A stretch of 64,000 nucleotides of DNA from Marinomonas posidonica IVIA-Po-181 (GTDB lineage: Bacteria; Pseudomonadota; Gammaproteobacteria; Pseudomonadales; Marinomonadaceae): NCBI RefSeq assembly GCF_000214215.1, contig NC_015559.1, forward strand, positions 3,769,001 to 3,833,000, given 5' to 3'. The first letter of the stretch is position 1. Every line of letters begins with the position of its first letter. A program made the translations under genes and the position numbers. Of the stretch, positions 45,664 to 55,690 are shown piece after piece. Below the pieces are notes generated by a model that saw only the letters and a list, made by a program, of their open reading frames with translations, searched no databases and was not told the origin of the DNA.

Positions 45664-45924
45664 TGCCTTGCTTCCTTAGAACTTGATTAGCTTCGCTATA
45701 ACACTTTTTTGAAGCTTAGTCTCATTTTTATTTTTTTCCTTATAAATCCTCAGTTTCTCGTCATAAAAGCCAGAATAAAGACCGCTCTAATGAACGCGTC
45801 TGGCCATTTTTAATGGTCAAGTCTAAGTCACTTTGAGAAGTAATCCCCTACCCTTCCTACAGCAAAACTGTGGTATACTAAACGGCTCACATTTGATTAT
45901 TGTTGGCGGATTTAAAAAGATCTC
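45664..45924. promoter_or_regulatory. gmk upstream region, right border of the accessory block
   Basis: 261-base divergent region between the EAL regulator and gmk. A possible -10 TATACT (45874-45879) faces gmk, without a good -35. No repeat, tRNA remnant or att-like sequence stands out. Confidence 0.35.
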
Positions 45925-46548
45925 ATGGGCGAACACAAAGGCAACTTATTTATCTTATCGGCTCCGTCAGGAGCAGGTAAATCATCCTTATATAAAGCCT
46001 TGTTAAAACAAGACGATAAGGTTCGAATCTCGATTTCCCATACGACTCGTGCAGCACGAGAAGGTGAAGAGCATGGGCGAGAGTACTACTTCACCGATGT
46101 TGAGGCCTTTTTAGACATGATCGCTGAAGACGCTTTTTTTGAGCACGCACAAGTCTTCGATAATTATTACGGTACATCGAAAGCGTCGATTTTCGATAGG
46201 CTGGAACAGGGTCTAGACGTCATTCTAGAAATCGATTGGCAAGGCGCTCGACAAGTTCGCCACTTGTACCCAAATGCCATTGGTATCTTTATTTTGCCGC
46301 CATCTCTCGCAGCACTTGAAGAACGTTTAAAAGGTCGTGCAACGGACTCAGAAGACGTTATTCAACGCCGTATGGCAAAAGCCGTTGATGAAATGTCTCA
46401 CTATCATGAATATGACTTTGTCATCGTCAATGATGATTTTGACAGCGCCTTAACTGAAATGGCGGCCATTTTTGCCGCCATGCGTGCTAAAACCCCGAAA
46501 ATACAAGAAAAATATGGCAATCTCATCAATGATCTCTTGTCTTTATGA
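45925..46548 (+). CDS. gmk: Guanylate kinase
   Basis: 207 residues. P-loop APSGAGKSS (12-20), ISISHTTRAAREGEEHGREYYF and IDWQGARQV are family blocks. It converts GMP to GDP with ATP. First gene of gmk-rpoZ-spoT-ridA. Confidence 0.97.
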   Translation: MGEHKGNLFILSAPSGAGKSSLYKALLKQDDKVRISISHTTRAAREGEEHGREYYFTDVEAFLDMIAEDAFFEHAQVFDNYYGTSKASIFDRLEQGLDVILEIDWQGARQVRHLYPNAIGIFILPPSLAALEERLKGRATDSEDVIQRRMAKAVDEMSHYHEYDFVIVNDDFDSALTEMAAIFAAMRAKTPKIQEKYGNLINDLLSL

Positions 46549-46606
46549 GAAGCCGTTAAGTAAAATTACCCTTGGATAAACAGATAAACTAAACACAGAG
46601 GTCAAA

Positions 46607-46831
46607 ATGGCTCGAGTTACCGTAGAAGATTGCTTAGAAAATGTTGATAACCGCTTTGAACTAGTCATGGTGGCATCGAAACGTGCCCGCCAACTAGCAA
46701 CAGGTGGCGAAGACGCTCAAGTCGCTTTAGAAGGCGATAAGTTTACGGTTGTTGCTTTGCGTGAAATCGCTGAAGATCTAATCAACGCCAAAAATGTAGA
46801 CTTGCAACAACGTCCAGTTCACGAGTTTTAA
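46607..46831 (+). CDS. rpoZ: RNA polymerase omega subunit
   Basis: 74 residues. [34 protein letters not shown] is the conserved N-terminus. Stabilises the beta' subunit and contributes to the ppGpp site, matching its place before spoT. Confidence 0.97.
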   Translation: MARVTVEDCLENVDNRFELVMVASKRARQLATGGEDAQVALEGDKFTVVALREIAEDLINAKNVDLQQRPVHEF

Positions 46832-46897
46832 GCTCTATGAATGGTATCGCTCATAACTCAACAGTCGCACCTCTTATTTGCCTTTGTGAGGTGAGCG

Positions 46898-49015
46898 ATG
46901 AATACCATTGAAGGATTAGCACAAGGGTTAAGCCAATACTTACCCTACGAGCAAGTTGCCAAAGTTAAGCGAGCGTATTATTACGCTGAGCAAGCCCACG
47001 ATGGGCAAAAGCGAAAAAGTGGCGAGCCTTATGTCACACATCCGCTTGCCGTAGCCAAAATTTTGTCCGAACTGCGGATGGATTGTGATGGTTTATCAGC
47101 GGCACTTTTGCACGATGTGATTGAAGACACAGGCATTAGCCGAGAAGCACTGGCTGCGCAATTTGGCGAAGAAGTTGCTAGCTTGGTGGATGGCGTGAGC
47201 AAATTGACTCACCTTGAGTTCAACAACCAGCTCGAAAAACAAGCTCACAACTTTCAAAAAATGGCCATGGCCATGGCAGATGACATTCGTGTCATTTTGG
47301 TCAAACTGGCCGACCGCTTGCACAACATGCGCACTCTTGATGCCATGCCAGCCCATAAGAAACGTCGCATTGCGAAAGAAACCTTAGACATTTATGCGCC
47401 CATCGCAAACCGACTGGGCATGTATAATGTCAGAGTCGATCTTGAATCCTTAGCGTTTCAGGCGTATTACCCAATGCGGGCGCAAATGCTGCAACGTGCT
47501 ATCCACAAAAAGTACGGCCAACAGCGCATTAAAGACACGCAAAAACTGGAAGACACCATTCGGTCTGAATTGGCAGCAGACTACATTGAAGCCAAAATCA
47601 GCGTGCGTGAGAAACACATTTACAGCATTTATCAGAAAATGGATAAAAAACGTCGTTCCCTCGACGAGATTATGGACGTCATGGGCGTACGCATCGTCAC
47701 TGATCGTCATGACAGCTGTTATCGCATTTTAGGCGTCATTCACGCGTTATTTAAGCCAATCGAAGGTCGCTTTAAAGACTACATTGCCGTCCCTAAATCC
47801 AATGGCTATCAATCCTTGCATACCACAGTACTAGGCACCAATGGCATTCCAATGGAAATCCAAATCCGTACCGAAGAAATGGATTTGGTTGCCAACAATG
47901 GTATTGCCGCCCATTGGGCTTATAAGGTCAATGGCACTTCTTCAGCGCCAAGCAATCATGATAGAGCGACAAAGTGGGTAAAAAGTCTGCTGGAAATCCA
48001 ACAAAAAACGCGCAACCCAGTCGAGTTCGTTGATAATGTTAAGAGCGATCTTTTCCCAGACGAAGTGTATGTCTTCACGCCAAACGGTCAAATCATTGAG
48101 TTGCCTTCTGGCGCTACTCCGGTTGACTTTGCTTATGGCGTACACACAGAAATTGGTAATTCTTGTATTTCATGTCGCATTAACCGCCGTTTGGCACCAC
48201 TTAGTACTCAGCTGGAAAGTGGTCAGACGGTGGAAATCATCACAGCGAAAAACGCCCAGCCGAATGTGGCCTGGCTGAGCTTTGCGATTACAGGTAAAGC
48301 ACGAACCAATATCCGCCATTACTTGAAAGACAAACAAAGAGAAAATGCCATCTCGATTGGCCATCGTTTATTGACTCGCTCTTTGAACGCCTTCCAGAGC
48401 AATATTGAAGAACTGACCCAAGAGCAAATTGGACTCGTGCTTCAAAATCATCAGCTCGACAGCCTGGATGATTTACTAGAATCCATCGGTAAAGGTCGAC
48501 ACGTAGGTTACCTAGTGGCTCGTGAGCTCTTCCCGAACATTGATGAAGAGTCTCTAATTACGCCGAAATCCTTCAAGGTCAATGGCTCTGAAGGCATGCT
48601 AATTTCCTATGCAAAATGTTGTGCGCCCATACCGGGTGATCCTATTGTGGGTTATGTTCAAGTAGATAAAGGCATTGTCATTCACCATCTTAATTGCCCC
48701 AATGTACAAGATCATTTATCCAGCCCTGAACGCTTTATTCATATGTCTTGGGGTAAAGAGATCGAAGAAGAGCTGCACATCAGCTTGATTGTTACCTACA
48801 TCAATGAACGCGGCGCCGTTGCTAAGATCGCCAGTTCCATCAGCGATACCGACTTCCAAGTGTCAAATTTAGACATCATTGAACGAGGTCGAGTCAGCCG
48901 ATTACGCCTTAACATCACCATTTCAAGTCGTGTTGGTTTAGCGGATGTGATGCGTCGAATCAAAGCCGTTCGCTGTGTTGAAAAAGTGTCACGAGAGACC
49001 ATCGTTGGGCGTTAA
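46898..49015 (+). CDS. spoT: Bifunctional (p)ppGpp synthetase/hydrolase
   Basis: 705 residues: HD hydrolase domain ([23 protein letters not shown]), synthetase domain ([25 protein letters not shown]), TGS ([25 protein letters not shown]), a helical region and C-terminal ACT ([20 protein letters not shown]). Both catalytic parts look complete. GAGGTGAG precedes the ATG. Confidence 0.97.
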   Translation: MNTIEGLAQGLSQYLPYEQVAKVKRAYYYAEQAHDGQKRKSGEPYVTHPLAVAKILSELRMDCDGLSAALLHDVIEDTGISREALAAQFGEEVASLVDGVSKLTHLEFNNQLEKQAHNFQKMAMAMADDIRVILVKLADRLHNMRTLDAMPAHKKRRIAKETLDIYAPIANRLGMYNVRVDLESLAFQAYYPMRAQMLQRAIHKKYGQQRIKDTQKLEDTIRSELAADYIEAKISVREKHIYSIYQKMDKKRRSLDEIMDVMGVRIVTDRHDSCYRILGVIHALFKPIEGRFKDYIAVPKSNGYQSLHTTVLGTNGIPMEIQIRTEEMDLVANNGIAAHWAYKVNGTSSAPSNHDRATKWVKSLLEIQQKTRNPVEFVDNVKSDLFPDEVYVFTPNGQIIELPSGATPVDFAYGVHTEIGNSCISCRINRRLAPLSTQLESGQTVEIITAKNAQPNVAWLSFAITGKARTNIRHYLKDKQRENAISIGHRLLTRSLNAFQSNIEELTQEQIGLVLQNHQLDSLDDLLESIGKGRHVGYLVARELFPNIDEESLITPKSFKVNGSEGMLISYAKCCAPIPGDPIVGYVQVDKGIVIHHLNCPNVQDHLSSPERFIHMSWGKEIEEELHISLIVTYINERGAVAKIASSISDTDFQVSNLDIIERGRVSRLRLNITISSRVGLADVMRRIKAVRCVEKVSRETIVGR

Positions 49016-49053
49016 ATACGCCTAACCTTTCTTTAGTTATAAAGGATACTACT

Positions 49054-49440
49054 ATGTCAAAACACGTTATTCACACTGAAAACGCCCCGGCCGCTATTGG
49101 CCCATACTCGCAAGCCGTTCGTGCTGGCAACACAGTTTACCTATCAGGTCAGATTCCTTTGGTTCCAGAAACCATGGAAGTCATCAGTGAAGACATCGTT
49201 GAGCAAACCACTCAGGTTTTCAAAAACCTAAGTGCGGTATGCGAAGCGGCTGGCGGCTCTTTGGAAAAGGTTGTGAAGTTCAACATCTTCATGACCGACT
49301 TGAACAACTTTGCAACCGTCAACGACGTTATGACGCAATTTGTTAAAGAACCTTACCCGGCTCGCGCAGCCATGGGGGTTCGCGCTCTACCAAAAGGCGT
49401 GCAAGTGGAAATTGAAGGCATCATGGTGCTGGAAGACTAA
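49054..49440 (+). CDS. ridA: RidA family 2-iminobutanoate/2-iminopropanoate deaminase
   Basis: 128 residues. [26 protein letters not shown] and [24 protein letters not shown] are RidA blocks, including the substrate-binding Arg in PARA. It clears reactive enamines released by PLP enzymes. Usual neighbour of spoT. Confidence 0.95.
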   Translation: MSKHVIHTENAPAAIGPYSQAVRAGNTVYLSGQIPLVPETMEVISEDIVEQTTQVFKNLSAVCEAAGGSLEKVVKFNIFMTDLNNFATVNDVMTQFVKEPYPARAAMGVRALPKGVQVEIEGIMVLED

Positions 49441-49450
49441 GCTCTTCTGA

Positions 49451-49485
49451 GCATAAAAAAGAGGCATTTTGCCTCTTTTTTATGC
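49451..49485. terminator. Bidirectional terminator after ridA
   Basis: GCATAAAAAAGAGGCA and its exact reverse complement form a 16-bp stem with a TTT loop, giving T-runs on both strands. It serves ridA and the convergent epimerase-like gene. Confidence 0.92.
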
Positions 49486-49499
49486 CAATACATTGCTCT

Positions 49500-50348
49500 C
49501 TATCCCTCAAGACTCTGTTGAAAATCGATCAGTAGTTTGCGATAACCAGCAACATAACTTGGGTAAGCAAGTTGCCAGCCTTGATTACGTAAATAGTCCG
49601 CCAGAATGCGTTTACCTGACTGTGGCGCTAAGCCTTCTTGTAGGTTAGCTTTGATCGCTACTTTAAGGCTAGTCGCAAGCCAAAGCTTTACTTCCCACAT
49701 AGACACGGGCGTTTGATCCGTCACAATCACATGAGCAGGCATATCTTGGTCTGTGAGTATCAGCTCTGCCAGCAGCAATAAGGCCGCGACCACATCATCA
49801 CGATGCACGCGATTCGTCCAACTGTTAGCCCCCCATGCTTGCTCCTTCATCACCTTCTTCATTAACGCAAAACGACTAGGCCCATAAATACCAGAGCATC
49901 TTGCTGATACGCAGGTGAATGTCTGCTGTAACAAGGTTTCCGTTTCTATTAATACCTTGGCAGTGACTGAATTTGGCTGAGCGGGACTTTGTTCATCAAT
50001 CCATTCACCCTGGTTTTGACCGTAAACACTGGTGCTGGAAACAAACACAAGCTTTACTGGACTTATCGAATGTTGATAGCGACGCACTAACACTTGTGCG
50101 GTTTCATAATACGCTTGCCGATAGCCCGCTTCACTTCGCTCATTTGGCGTCATGATTAAGAATATCAGCGCCACGTCTGGCAAAACATCATCAGACAATT
50201 CTCGCAAGTCTCCCGTAATGCCTTCAACGCCTTCAGGAAACTCAGTACCACTTCGACGGATGCCCGTTACTTGATGACCCTGTGACACTAAATCCTTGGC
50301 CAGACCCGTTCCAAGATCACCGCAACCTGCAATCAGTACTTTTGCCAT
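49500..50348 (-). CDS. NAD(P)-binding extended SDR, YeeZ-like
   Basis: 282 residues. Rossmann motif VLIAGCGDLGTGLAKDL, SSTSVYGQNQGEWIDE and the PSRF region are typical of the YeeZ-type atypical SDRs. No catalytic YxxxK is obvious at the usual place, as in related members. Role unknown. Confidence 0.75.
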   Translation of the reverse strand: MAKVLIAGCGDLGTGLAKDLVSQGHQVTGIRRSGTEFPEGVEGITGDLRELSDDVLPDVALIFLIMTPNERSEAGYRQAYYETAQVLVRRYQHSISPVKLVFVSSTSVYGQNQGEWIDEQSPAQPNSVTAKVLIETETLLQQTFTCVSARCSGIYGPSRFALMKKVMKEQAWGANSWTNRVHRDDVVAALLLLAELILTDQDMPAHVIVTDQTPVSMWEVKLWLATSLKVAIKANLQEGLAPQSGKRILADYLRNQGWQLAYPSYVAGYRKLLIDFQQSLEG

Positions 50349-50537
50349 TGAGTCTCTCCTAACAATGTATTGGTCTAGTTTATTGATCTATTAACAGCTT
50401 GCCTTAGTTTGCAAAGGTGATGATAGTAAGGAACTGAACACCACAAAATGTCCGTAACAAAAATGAACGAGTATACTTTATTAAATCATGTATTATCATA
50501 GTTATTAGTAATAATGGCCTATCAGGCAAGGTGCACC

Positions 50538-51443
50538 ATGACATTAACGGAATTAAAATACATTGTAATGTTGGCTGAAGAAAAGCACTTCGGTCGTGCG
50601 GCTGATCGTTGTTATGTTTCACAACCAACTCTGAGCGTCGCCGTTAAGAAACTGGAAGAAGAGCTCGGTACAGCCATCTTTGAACGCAGTAAAAGCTCCG
50701 TATACATCACCCCAGTAGGCGAACAAATCATCACTCAAGCCAAGCGAGTGTTGGATCAAGCGAACATGATCAAAGAGTTAGCCAATGCAGGCAAGAACCA
50801 GCTGACCGGGCCACTTAAAGTCGGTGCAATTTACACCATCGCACCCTATTTGTTTCCAGTGATGATCCCATCCTTGAGACATATCACGTCTGGTATGCCG
50901 CTTATCATAGAAGAAGATCTGACCGAAAACCTGCGCCCTAAACTTCGCAATGGCGAACTGGATGCCATTATCGTCGCCTTGCCTTTCCAGGAGCCAGACG
51001 TCGTGACTCAACCTATTTATGAGGAAGAGTTCGTAGTCCTCATGCCGAAAAACCATTCTTGGACACAATTAGACAGCATTAATACCGATCAGCTCTCTAG
51101 CGACAACCTTCTCTTGCTGGGTAAAGGGCACTGTTTTAGCGAACAAGTATTAGAAGCCTGCCCCCTTTTAACGGACAATGACGTCAATAATGGCCGTACT
51201 GTGGTAAATGGCAGTTCATTAGAAACTATTCGTTATATGGTGTCCTCTGGGCTTGGGGTGACGGTATTGCCAAAATCGGCCGTGACCAACATTGACCACA
51301 CTATGCTGGCAGTACGACCCTTTGCTGACCCGGTTCCAAAGCGAACAGTTGCCTTAGCGTGGCGCGCCAGCTTTCCTCGCCCTAAAGCCATTGAGTCGGT
51401 CAGTCAGTCCATTCGCGACGCCTGCAAACAACTCGATTTATAA
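50538..51443 (+). CDS. oxyR: Hydrogen-peroxide-sensing LysR regulator OxyR
   Basis: 301 residues. LysR winged helix followed by the effector domain; the redox pair C199 (GKGHCFSEQ) and C208 (LEACP) falls at the same numbers as in E. coli OxyR. On oxidation it activates peroxide defence. The ATG at 50538 follows AAGGTG. recG starts 13 bases after its stop, probably co-transcribed, as in pseudomonads. Confidence 0.95.
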   Translation: MTLTELKYIVMLAEEKHFGRAADRCYVSQPTLSVAVKKLEEELGTAIFERSKSSVYITPVGEQIITQAKRVLDQANMIKELANAGKNQLTGPLKVGAIYTIAPYLFPVMIPSLRHITSGMPLIIEEDLTENLRPKLRNGELDAIIVALPFQEPDVVTQPIYEEEFVVLMPKNHSWTQLDSINTDQLSSDNLLLLGKGHCFSEQVLEACPLLTDNDVNNGRTVVNGSSLETIRYMVSSGLGVTVLPKSAVTNIDHTMLAVRPFADPVPKRTVALAWRASFPRPKAIESVSQSIRDACKQLDL

Positions 51444-51456
51444 GCAGTATAGTAAG

Positions 51457-53538
51457 ATGATAGATGGATTAGACACACAGGATGTCCGAGAATTAAAAGG
51501 CGTGGGAGAGGCAATGGCGGAGAAACTCGCTAAAATGCATCTTCATACCGTACAGGATTTGCTCTTCCATCTTCCCATTCGCTATCAAGATAGGACCCGG
51601 ATTGTGCCCATTGGGCAACTTGGGTTTGGTGACGAAGCGGTCATTGAAGGCCAAGTCATAAGCTGCGAAGTCAAAATGGGCAAGAGGCGCAGTTTATTAT
51701 GTCGCCTCAAAGATCACTCTGGCAGTGTCTGTCTCCGCTTCTTTCACTTTTCAGCCGCGCAAAAAAAGCAGCTGGAATCCGGTAATCGAGTACGCTGTTT
51801 TGGCGAAATTCGTCGTGGGAGTGCCGGTTTTGAAATGTACCACCCTGAATATAAACTGATTGAAGAGAATGCCGCGCCTCTAGAATCGTCTCAACTAACG
51901 CCTATTTACCCACTGACGGAAGGTTTGACCCAAACCAAAATTCGGCAACTATGTGAACAAGCATTAGAGCGGCTTACACCTTACAACTTGCAAGAATGGT
52001 TACCTGACGAGCTGCGTAACCAATTTAGTTTACCTTCTCTGAATGAGGCCATTCAATTTCTGCATCATCCGTCACGAGATGCAGATCTGGAATCGCTCAA
52101 GCAAGGACATCATCCTGCACAATATCGATTGTCGTTCGAAGAGTTAATGGCACATCAGTTATCTTTAATTGGTAAGCGGGTAAAAGCCAAACAAGACAAG
52201 AGTGTCAAAGTCTCCGAGGCTGGGGCGCTTAGCGAACAACTGTTAGCACAATTACCTTTCACGCCCACTCAAGCCCAGCAGCGCGTATTCAGTGAAATCC
52301 TTAAGGATTTATCGACGGGGCACCCCATGCTACGTCTTGTACAAGGCGACGTGGGGTCAGGTAAAACACTCGTAGCAGCCCTAGCGGCGGCGGCTGTAGT
52401 GCAAGCCGGTTACCAAGTGGCCGTGATGGCGCCAACTGAAATTCTTGCTGAGCAACATTATGCGAACTTCACTCAGTGGTTTCAGCCACTCGGCTTACAG
52501 GTCGCTTGGATGACCGGCAAACTCAAGGGCAAAACCCGAGAACAAGAGCTCAAGCTCATTGCCTCAGGGCAAGCACAGATTGTGGTCGGTACCCACGCGT
52601 TATTTCAAGAAACCGTTGAGTTTGACCGTTTAGCGCTGGCCATCATAGATGAACAGCATAGATTCGGGGTACATCAACGCATGGCCTTGCGAGAAAAAGG
52701 CATGAAACAAGGCGTTCAGCCTCACCAGCTCATCATGACAGCGACGCCCATTCCTCGGACACTGGCCATGTCAGCTTATGCCGATTTGGATTGTTCTATT
52801 ATCGATGAACTCCCGCCTGGTCGCACGCCCGTCAACACCATAGTCGTGTCGGATCAACGTCGCCAAGAAGTGATTGAACGAGTAAAAAGCGCCTGTCAGG
52901 AGGGCAAACAGGCTTACTGGGTATGTACTTTAATTGAAGAGTCCGAAGCCCTACAATGCCAAGCCGCCGAAGATACTGCTTTGCTATTGCAAGAGCAGTT
53001 GTTTGGTTTGCGCATTGGTCTAGTTCATGGTCGCTTAAAAGCACAAGAAAAAGCCGATATTATGGCGCAATTTAAAGCAGGCGAAATTCAACTGCTCGTC
53101 GCCACCACCGTTATTGAAGTGGGTGTGGACGTACCAAATGCCAGCTTGATGGTTATTGAAAATCCAGAACGCCTCGGTTTGGCTCAGCTGCATCAATTGC
53201 GAGGCCGTGTTGGACGAGGACAAGCTGCCAGTCATTGCGTCCTGCTCTACAAAGCCCCTCTTGGACAACAGGGTAAAGCACGCTTATCGACTATGAGAGA
53301 AACCAGTGATGGTTTCAAAATCGCGGAAAAGGATTTAGAGCTAAGAGGGCCAGGAGAGCTTTTAGGCACCCGACAAACAGGTTTATGGGAGTTCAAAGTA
53401 GCCGATTTGCAGAGAGATAAAGCCTTGTTAGACGATGTGCAACGTGCCGCAGGATTATTGCATCAGAACTTCCCTGATCACATACCACCTTTATTAAGCA
53501 GATGGCTGCCGAATCATGACCAATATTTAAATGTCTGA
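51457..53538 (+). CDS. recG: ATP-dependent DNA helicase RecG
   Basis: 693 residues. N-terminal wedge (OB) domain, then helicase motifs: Walker A GDVGSGKT (297-304), DEQH (398-401), TATPIPRTLAMSAYAD, and QLRGRVGRG. Remodels stalled forks and branched DNA. The ATG at 51457 gives the conserved start LDTQDVRELKGVGEAMAEKL. Confidence 0.96.
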   Translation: MIDGLDTQDVRELKGVGEAMAEKLAKMHLHTVQDLLFHLPIRYQDRTRIVPIGQLGFGDEAVIEGQVISCEVKMGKRRSLLCRLKDHSGSVCLRFFHFSAAQKKQLESGNRVRCFGEIRRGSAGFEMYHPEYKLIEENAAPLESSQLTPIYPLTEGLTQTKIRQLCEQALERLTPYNLQEWLPDELRNQFSLPSLNEAIQFLHHPSRDADLESLKQGHHPAQYRLSFEELMAHQLSLIGKRVKAKQDKSVKVSEAGALSEQLLAQLPFTPTQAQQRVFSEILKDLSTGHPMLRLVQGDVGSGKTLVAALAAAAVVQAGYQVAVMAPTEILAEQHYANFTQWFQPLGLQVAWMTGKLKGKTREQELKLIASGQAQIVVGTHALFQETVEFDRLALAIIDEQHRFGVHQRMALREKGMKQGVQPHQLIMTATPIPRTLAMSAYADLDCSIIDELPPGRTPVNTIVVSDQRRQEVIERVKSACQEGKQAYWVCTLIEESEALQCQAAEDTALLLQEQLFGLRIGLVHGRLKAQEKADIMAQFKAGEIQLLVATTVIEVGVDVPNASLMVIENPERLGLAQLHQLRGRVGRGQAASHCVLLYKAPLGQQGKARLSTMRETSDGFKIAEKDLELRGPGELLGTRQTGLWEFKVADLQRDKALLDDVQRAAGLLHQNFPDHIPPLLSRWLPNHDQYLNV

Positions 53539-53541
53539 CGT

Positions 53542-54018
53542 TTAAGGGATATTGACGACCGTGGTGCTCTTCACTTCTTCCATCGCCACATAAGTTCGAG
53601 ACTCACGCACATGAGGTAAGGTCAGCAAGGTTTCACCCAGTAACAATCGATAAGAGTCCATATTCGATACACGTGCTTTCAATAAATATTCAAAATCCCC
53701 TGCAATCAAGTGACACTCTAAAATTTCTGGGATTTCAGAAACAGCGGTTTTGAATTCATTAAAGCCTTCAGGGGAAGTGGTTTTCAGTCTGATCTCAACA
53801 AACACCAATAAACCCGCATCCACTTTTTTCGGATTGACCAGAGCGCAATAGCCAGTAATATAGCCATTTCGCTCCAATCGACGAACACGTTCCAAGCAAG
53901 GAGTCGCACTCAAACCAACACGACTCGCCAACTCCACATTGGATAAACGACCGTTTATTTGTAACTCACGTAGAATTTTTTTGTCCAATCGATCAAGTGG
54001 TTTTGTTGAGTTATCCAT
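53542..54018 (-). CDS. lrp: Lrp/AsnC-family transcriptional regulator
   Basis: 158 residues. LDRLDKKILRELQINGRLSNVELASRVGLSATPCLERVRRLE is the Lrp helix-turn-helix, followed by the RAM ligand domain (GDFEYLLKARVSNMDSYRLLLGETLLTLPHVRESRTYVAME). Length and sequence fit Lrp itself more than AsnC. It is convergent with recG (three bases apart) and divergent from aapJ, a plausible target. Confidence 0.88.
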   Translation of the reverse strand: MDNSTKPLDRLDKKILRELQINGRLSNVELASRVGLSATPCLERVRRLERNGYITGYCALVNPKKVDAGLLVFVEIRLKTTSPEGFNEFKTAVSEIPEILECHLIAGDFEYLLKARVSNMDSYRLLLGETLLTLPHVRESRTYVAMEEVKSTTVVNIP

Positions 54019-54559
54019 TTGATATGGATCTCCTTACTAAACATCTAAGAATCGCTAAGTTTACCATGTAGAGGGTAATTTTGGGAAAGCGCTTTATCCA
54101 TTATATTTTGTATGGACTTTGTTTTCACAAAAAAAGCACCAAAACAAAGCGTCGAACATATGCACGCACAAATATGGACTAAAGAATTATCAATACGCCC
54201 TAAAAAAGAGCAAAATGAAAAACATCCTAAAGCTTAACGTCTTGTTTTATTTAAACTAAATATTATCTAACTAAATTAGACCATCTTCTTCAACTAGACC
54301 ATTTATCGTCAAACAAAGTGCAATAAATAAGTACATTAAGCCATGTTTTTAATATTTTATTCTTGACTATGACCCAAAAGAGTAATTCTATAGGGGCATG
54401 TGATGATCCTTTAGAGGAATCGTCTGCATATGTAAGACAACAAGAATAATTGAATGTTGGCATCAACTTTGCTTCTAAAACCATAGATTTCAAATTGAAT
54501 CTATCGAAATTCTGCAAAATTACAACATACATATAAAATCGCCTGGGAGGCTCAATATA
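54019..54559. promoter_or_regulatory. lrp-aapJ intergenic region
   Basis: 541-base AT-rich divergent region. It holds a sigma-54 promoter for aapJ (54457-54473), an imperfect palindrome at its predicted start (54483-54504), and further upstream GCACCAAAA (54136-54144), an NtrC-like half-site. ATGGACT occurs twice (54111-54117 and 54174-54180). Nothing coding is credible here. Confidence 0.6.
54457..54473 (+). promoter_or_regulatory. Sigma-54 (RpoN) promoter of aapJ
   Basis: TTGGCATCAACTTTGCT matches the -24/-12 consensus (YTGGCAYGRNNNTTGCW) at all but one position, with GG and GC exactly 12 bases apart. The predicted start at about 54484 leaves a leader of about 76 bases. It places the amino-acid transporter under RpoN with an enhancer-binding activator, probably NtrC. 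Confidence 0.75.
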
Positions 54560-55582
54560 ATGAAATCCAATGTAGGTAAATTACTGTCTACTGCTGCTAT
54601 TGCTGCAACAATCAGCACTGGTGCAGCCGCTGCTACCTTAGATGACGTAAAAGCAAAAGGCTTCATCCAATGTGGTGTGAGCCAAGGTGTTCCTGGTTTC
54701 TCTAATGCAGATGTAAACGGTAACTGGACAGGTATCGACGTTGATGCTTGTCGCGCTACTGCTGCTGCCATCTTTGGTGATGCACAAGCCGTTAAATTCA
54801 CTCCTCTTTCTGCAAAAGAACGTTTCACTGCCCTTCAGTCTGGCGAGATTGACATGCTGTCTCGTAACACGACTTGGACTTACACTCGTGATACGTCTCT
54901 AGGTCTAGATTTTACTGCGGTAAACTTCTATGACGGTCAAGGTTTCATGGCTCGTAAAGATCTAGGCGTTGAATCTGCTCTGGATCTTGACGGTGCAACC
55001 GTTTGTACTGAACAAGGTACAACCACTGAATTGAACATGGCGGATTTCTTCCGTAAGCATAAAATGAACTATGTTCCTGTTATCGTACAGAAAGCGGACG
55101 AAGCACTAGCAGCATACGCTTCTGGTCGTTGTGACGTTTTCACAACAGATAAATCAGGTCTTGCGGCTCACCGTTCTAAACTTGCGGATCCAAGCGCTCA
55201 CGTTATCCTTGCAGAAACGATCTCTAAAGAGCCTCTAGGTCCTGTTGTTCGTCACGGCGACAACCAATGGAAAGACATCGTAACTTGGGCTATGTTCGTT
55301 CAGGTAAACGCTGAAGAAATGGGCATCAGCTCTAAAAACGTTGCTAAAATCAAGTCTGAGTCAAACGATCCAGGTATCCGTCGTCTACTAGGCGCTGAAG
55401 GTAACATGGGTGAGTCTCTAGGACTTGGGGCTGATTGGGCTTACAACATCATCGCTGAAGTAGGTAACTACGGTGAAGTGTTTGAGCGTAACGTAGGGCC
55501 AAATACACCTGTCGGTCTTCCACGTGGTATTAACAATCTATGGACTGAAGGTGGTGTTATGTACGCGCCACCAGTACGTTAA
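54560..55582 (+). CDS. aapJ: General L-amino-acid ABC transporter binding protein
   Basis: 340 residues, signal peptide cut near GAAA (about 24). Mature sequence TLDDVKAKGFIQCGVSQGVPGFSNADVNGNWTGIDVDACRATAAAIFG is the AapJ/BztA type, with broad specificity for polar amino acids. First gene of aapJQMP. Confidence 0.93.
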   Translation: MKSNVGKLLSTAAIAATISTGAAAATLDDVKAKGFIQCGVSQGVPGFSNADVNGNWTGIDVDACRATAAAIFGDAQAVKFTPLSAKERFTALQSGEIDMLSRNTTWTYTRDTSLGLDFTAVNFYDGQGFMARKDLGVESALDLDGATVCTEQGTTTELNMADFFRKHKMNYVPVIVQKADEALAAYASGRCDVFTTDKSGLAAHRSKLADPSAHVILAETISKEPLGPVVRHGDNQWKDIVTWAMFVQVNAEEMGISSKNVAKIKSESNDPGIRRLLGAEGNMGESLGLGADWAYNIIAEVGNYGEVFERNVGPNTPVGLPRGINNLWTEGGVMYAPPVR

Positions 55583-55636
55583 TACCTAAAGCGACTTGCT
55601 TCGGGTATTTATCCAGCGACTCATAGGAGTCGCTGG
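55581..55636 (+). terminator. Tandem hairpins after aapJ
   Basis: A first hairpin pairs AATACC with GGTATT and AAGC with GCTT around the aapJ stop. A second is a perfect ten-bp stem (CCAGCGACTC with GAGTCGCTGG, 55613-55636, four-base loop), followed by ATTTCTCCCC. The T-run is poor, so mRNA 3'-end protection or partial termination before aapQ is likely. Confidence 0.65.
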
Positions 55637-55690
55637 ATTTCTCCCCCCTTCCTTACACATCTGACGAGCATTTCAACTGCCTGAAACAAG

